Below, in pieces: positions 63,901 through 64,000 of a stretch of DNA of 64,000 nt. The DNA comes from an uncultured Synechococcales cyanobacterium (GTDB lineage Bacteria > Cyanobacteriota > Cyanobacteriia > Thermosynechococcales > Thermosynechococcaceae): NCBI GenBank assembly GCA_902806435.1, contig CADCWO010000165.1, forward strand, positions 36,304 through 100,303. Direction: 5' to 3'. Positions within the stretch are counted from its first letter, which is position 1. Each line of letters starts with the position of its first letter. The notes beneath the pieces were generated by a model that was not told the DNA's origin, searched no databases, and was given only the letters and a program-made list of their open reading frames with translations. The position numbers were made by a program, and so were the translations under genes.

Positions 63901-64000
63901 AAGCTCCCCAAGAGCAATCCTGCTCCTTATGTCTGGAAGAAACAGAATTACCTATTCCCTGCTCCTACACTCATAAAGTGCCTTGACAGTTAAGACCGTT
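63901..64000 (+). mobile_element. Left end of a second IS110 element (copy B), cut by the window edge
   Basis: 100 bp identical to the reverse complement of 60275-60374. Copy B therefore starts here and runs rightward, in opposite orientation to copy A; its transposase would lie beyond 64000. The flank immediately left (AGTGACAG, 63893-63900, then AAGCT) resembles the flank of copy A. Confidence 0.9.

Noticed and set aside
1..64000. CRISPR arrays, prophage genes or a restriction-modification or toxin-antitoxin cluster
   Set aside because: No regularly spaced repeats, phage structural genes or known defence genes were seen in the window; the accessory content is limited to IS elements and the barrel gene.

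Overview
The window is chromosomal DNA of a cyanobacterium. The evidence is psaM (photosystem I subunit M), ndhM (NDH-1 subunit M), rpaB, a cyanobacterial-type glutamate-cysteine ligase, a Ycf21-type chorismate lyase, a carotenoid oxygenase and frequent HIP1 octamers (GCGATCGC). The species cannot be named from sequence alone; nothing here points to heterocyst formation.

Layout. 1-9283: an ABC exporter tail, a glycosyltransferase, a CDF metal transporter, tmk-holB, a small conserved protein, a copper-type P-ATPase and a second ABC exporter. 9891-16278: chorismate lyase, yraN, a lumenal pentapeptide protein, dnaG, rpaB and divergent radA. 16292-26194: carotenoid oxygenase, a TetR regulator divergent from a SnoaL-like gene with twin operator-like palindromes, gshA, murI, an AMIN-amidase, a cation/proton antiporter and a nitrilase-family amidase. 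26593-31019: GNAT, ndhM, a multi-repeat TM-helix protein and rsmI. 31234-38051: a decayed DUF421 gene, an alpha/beta hydrolase, a sensor kinase, a 36-aa membrane ORF and a GGDEF-EAL gene cut by an in-frame TAA. 38257-46690: speB, pyrH-frr, a geranylgeranyl-reductase-family oxidoreductase, DnaJ-TPR, ndk, TerC, psaM, small conserved proteins and a fasciclin protein. 46677-58362: priA, a group 2 sigma factor, NIF3, a PRK-like kinase, a PHP phosphoesterase, a Fur-family regulator, a C-terminal processing protease, ispG and an MFS transporter.

58483-64000 is the accessory part: tRNA-His, a nearly complete IS110-family element, an IS701-like remnant, a large predicted outer-membrane beta-barrel, an IS4-like remnant and, at the window edge, the left end of a second IS110 copy in opposite orientation. 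The two IS110 left ends are identical for 100 bp and are preceded by the same short target-like motif. The non-coding stretch upstream of the transposase contains the same 9-mer (ACAGAAGCT) in a foldable hairpin. This is what is expected of an IS110 bridge RNA carrying a target guide, and it is the most interesting candidate system here. The transposase has Thr where the family normally has its catalytic Ser.

Most of the rest is housekeeping. Decay is visible in at least four places: DUF421, GGDEF-EAL, IS701 and IS4.
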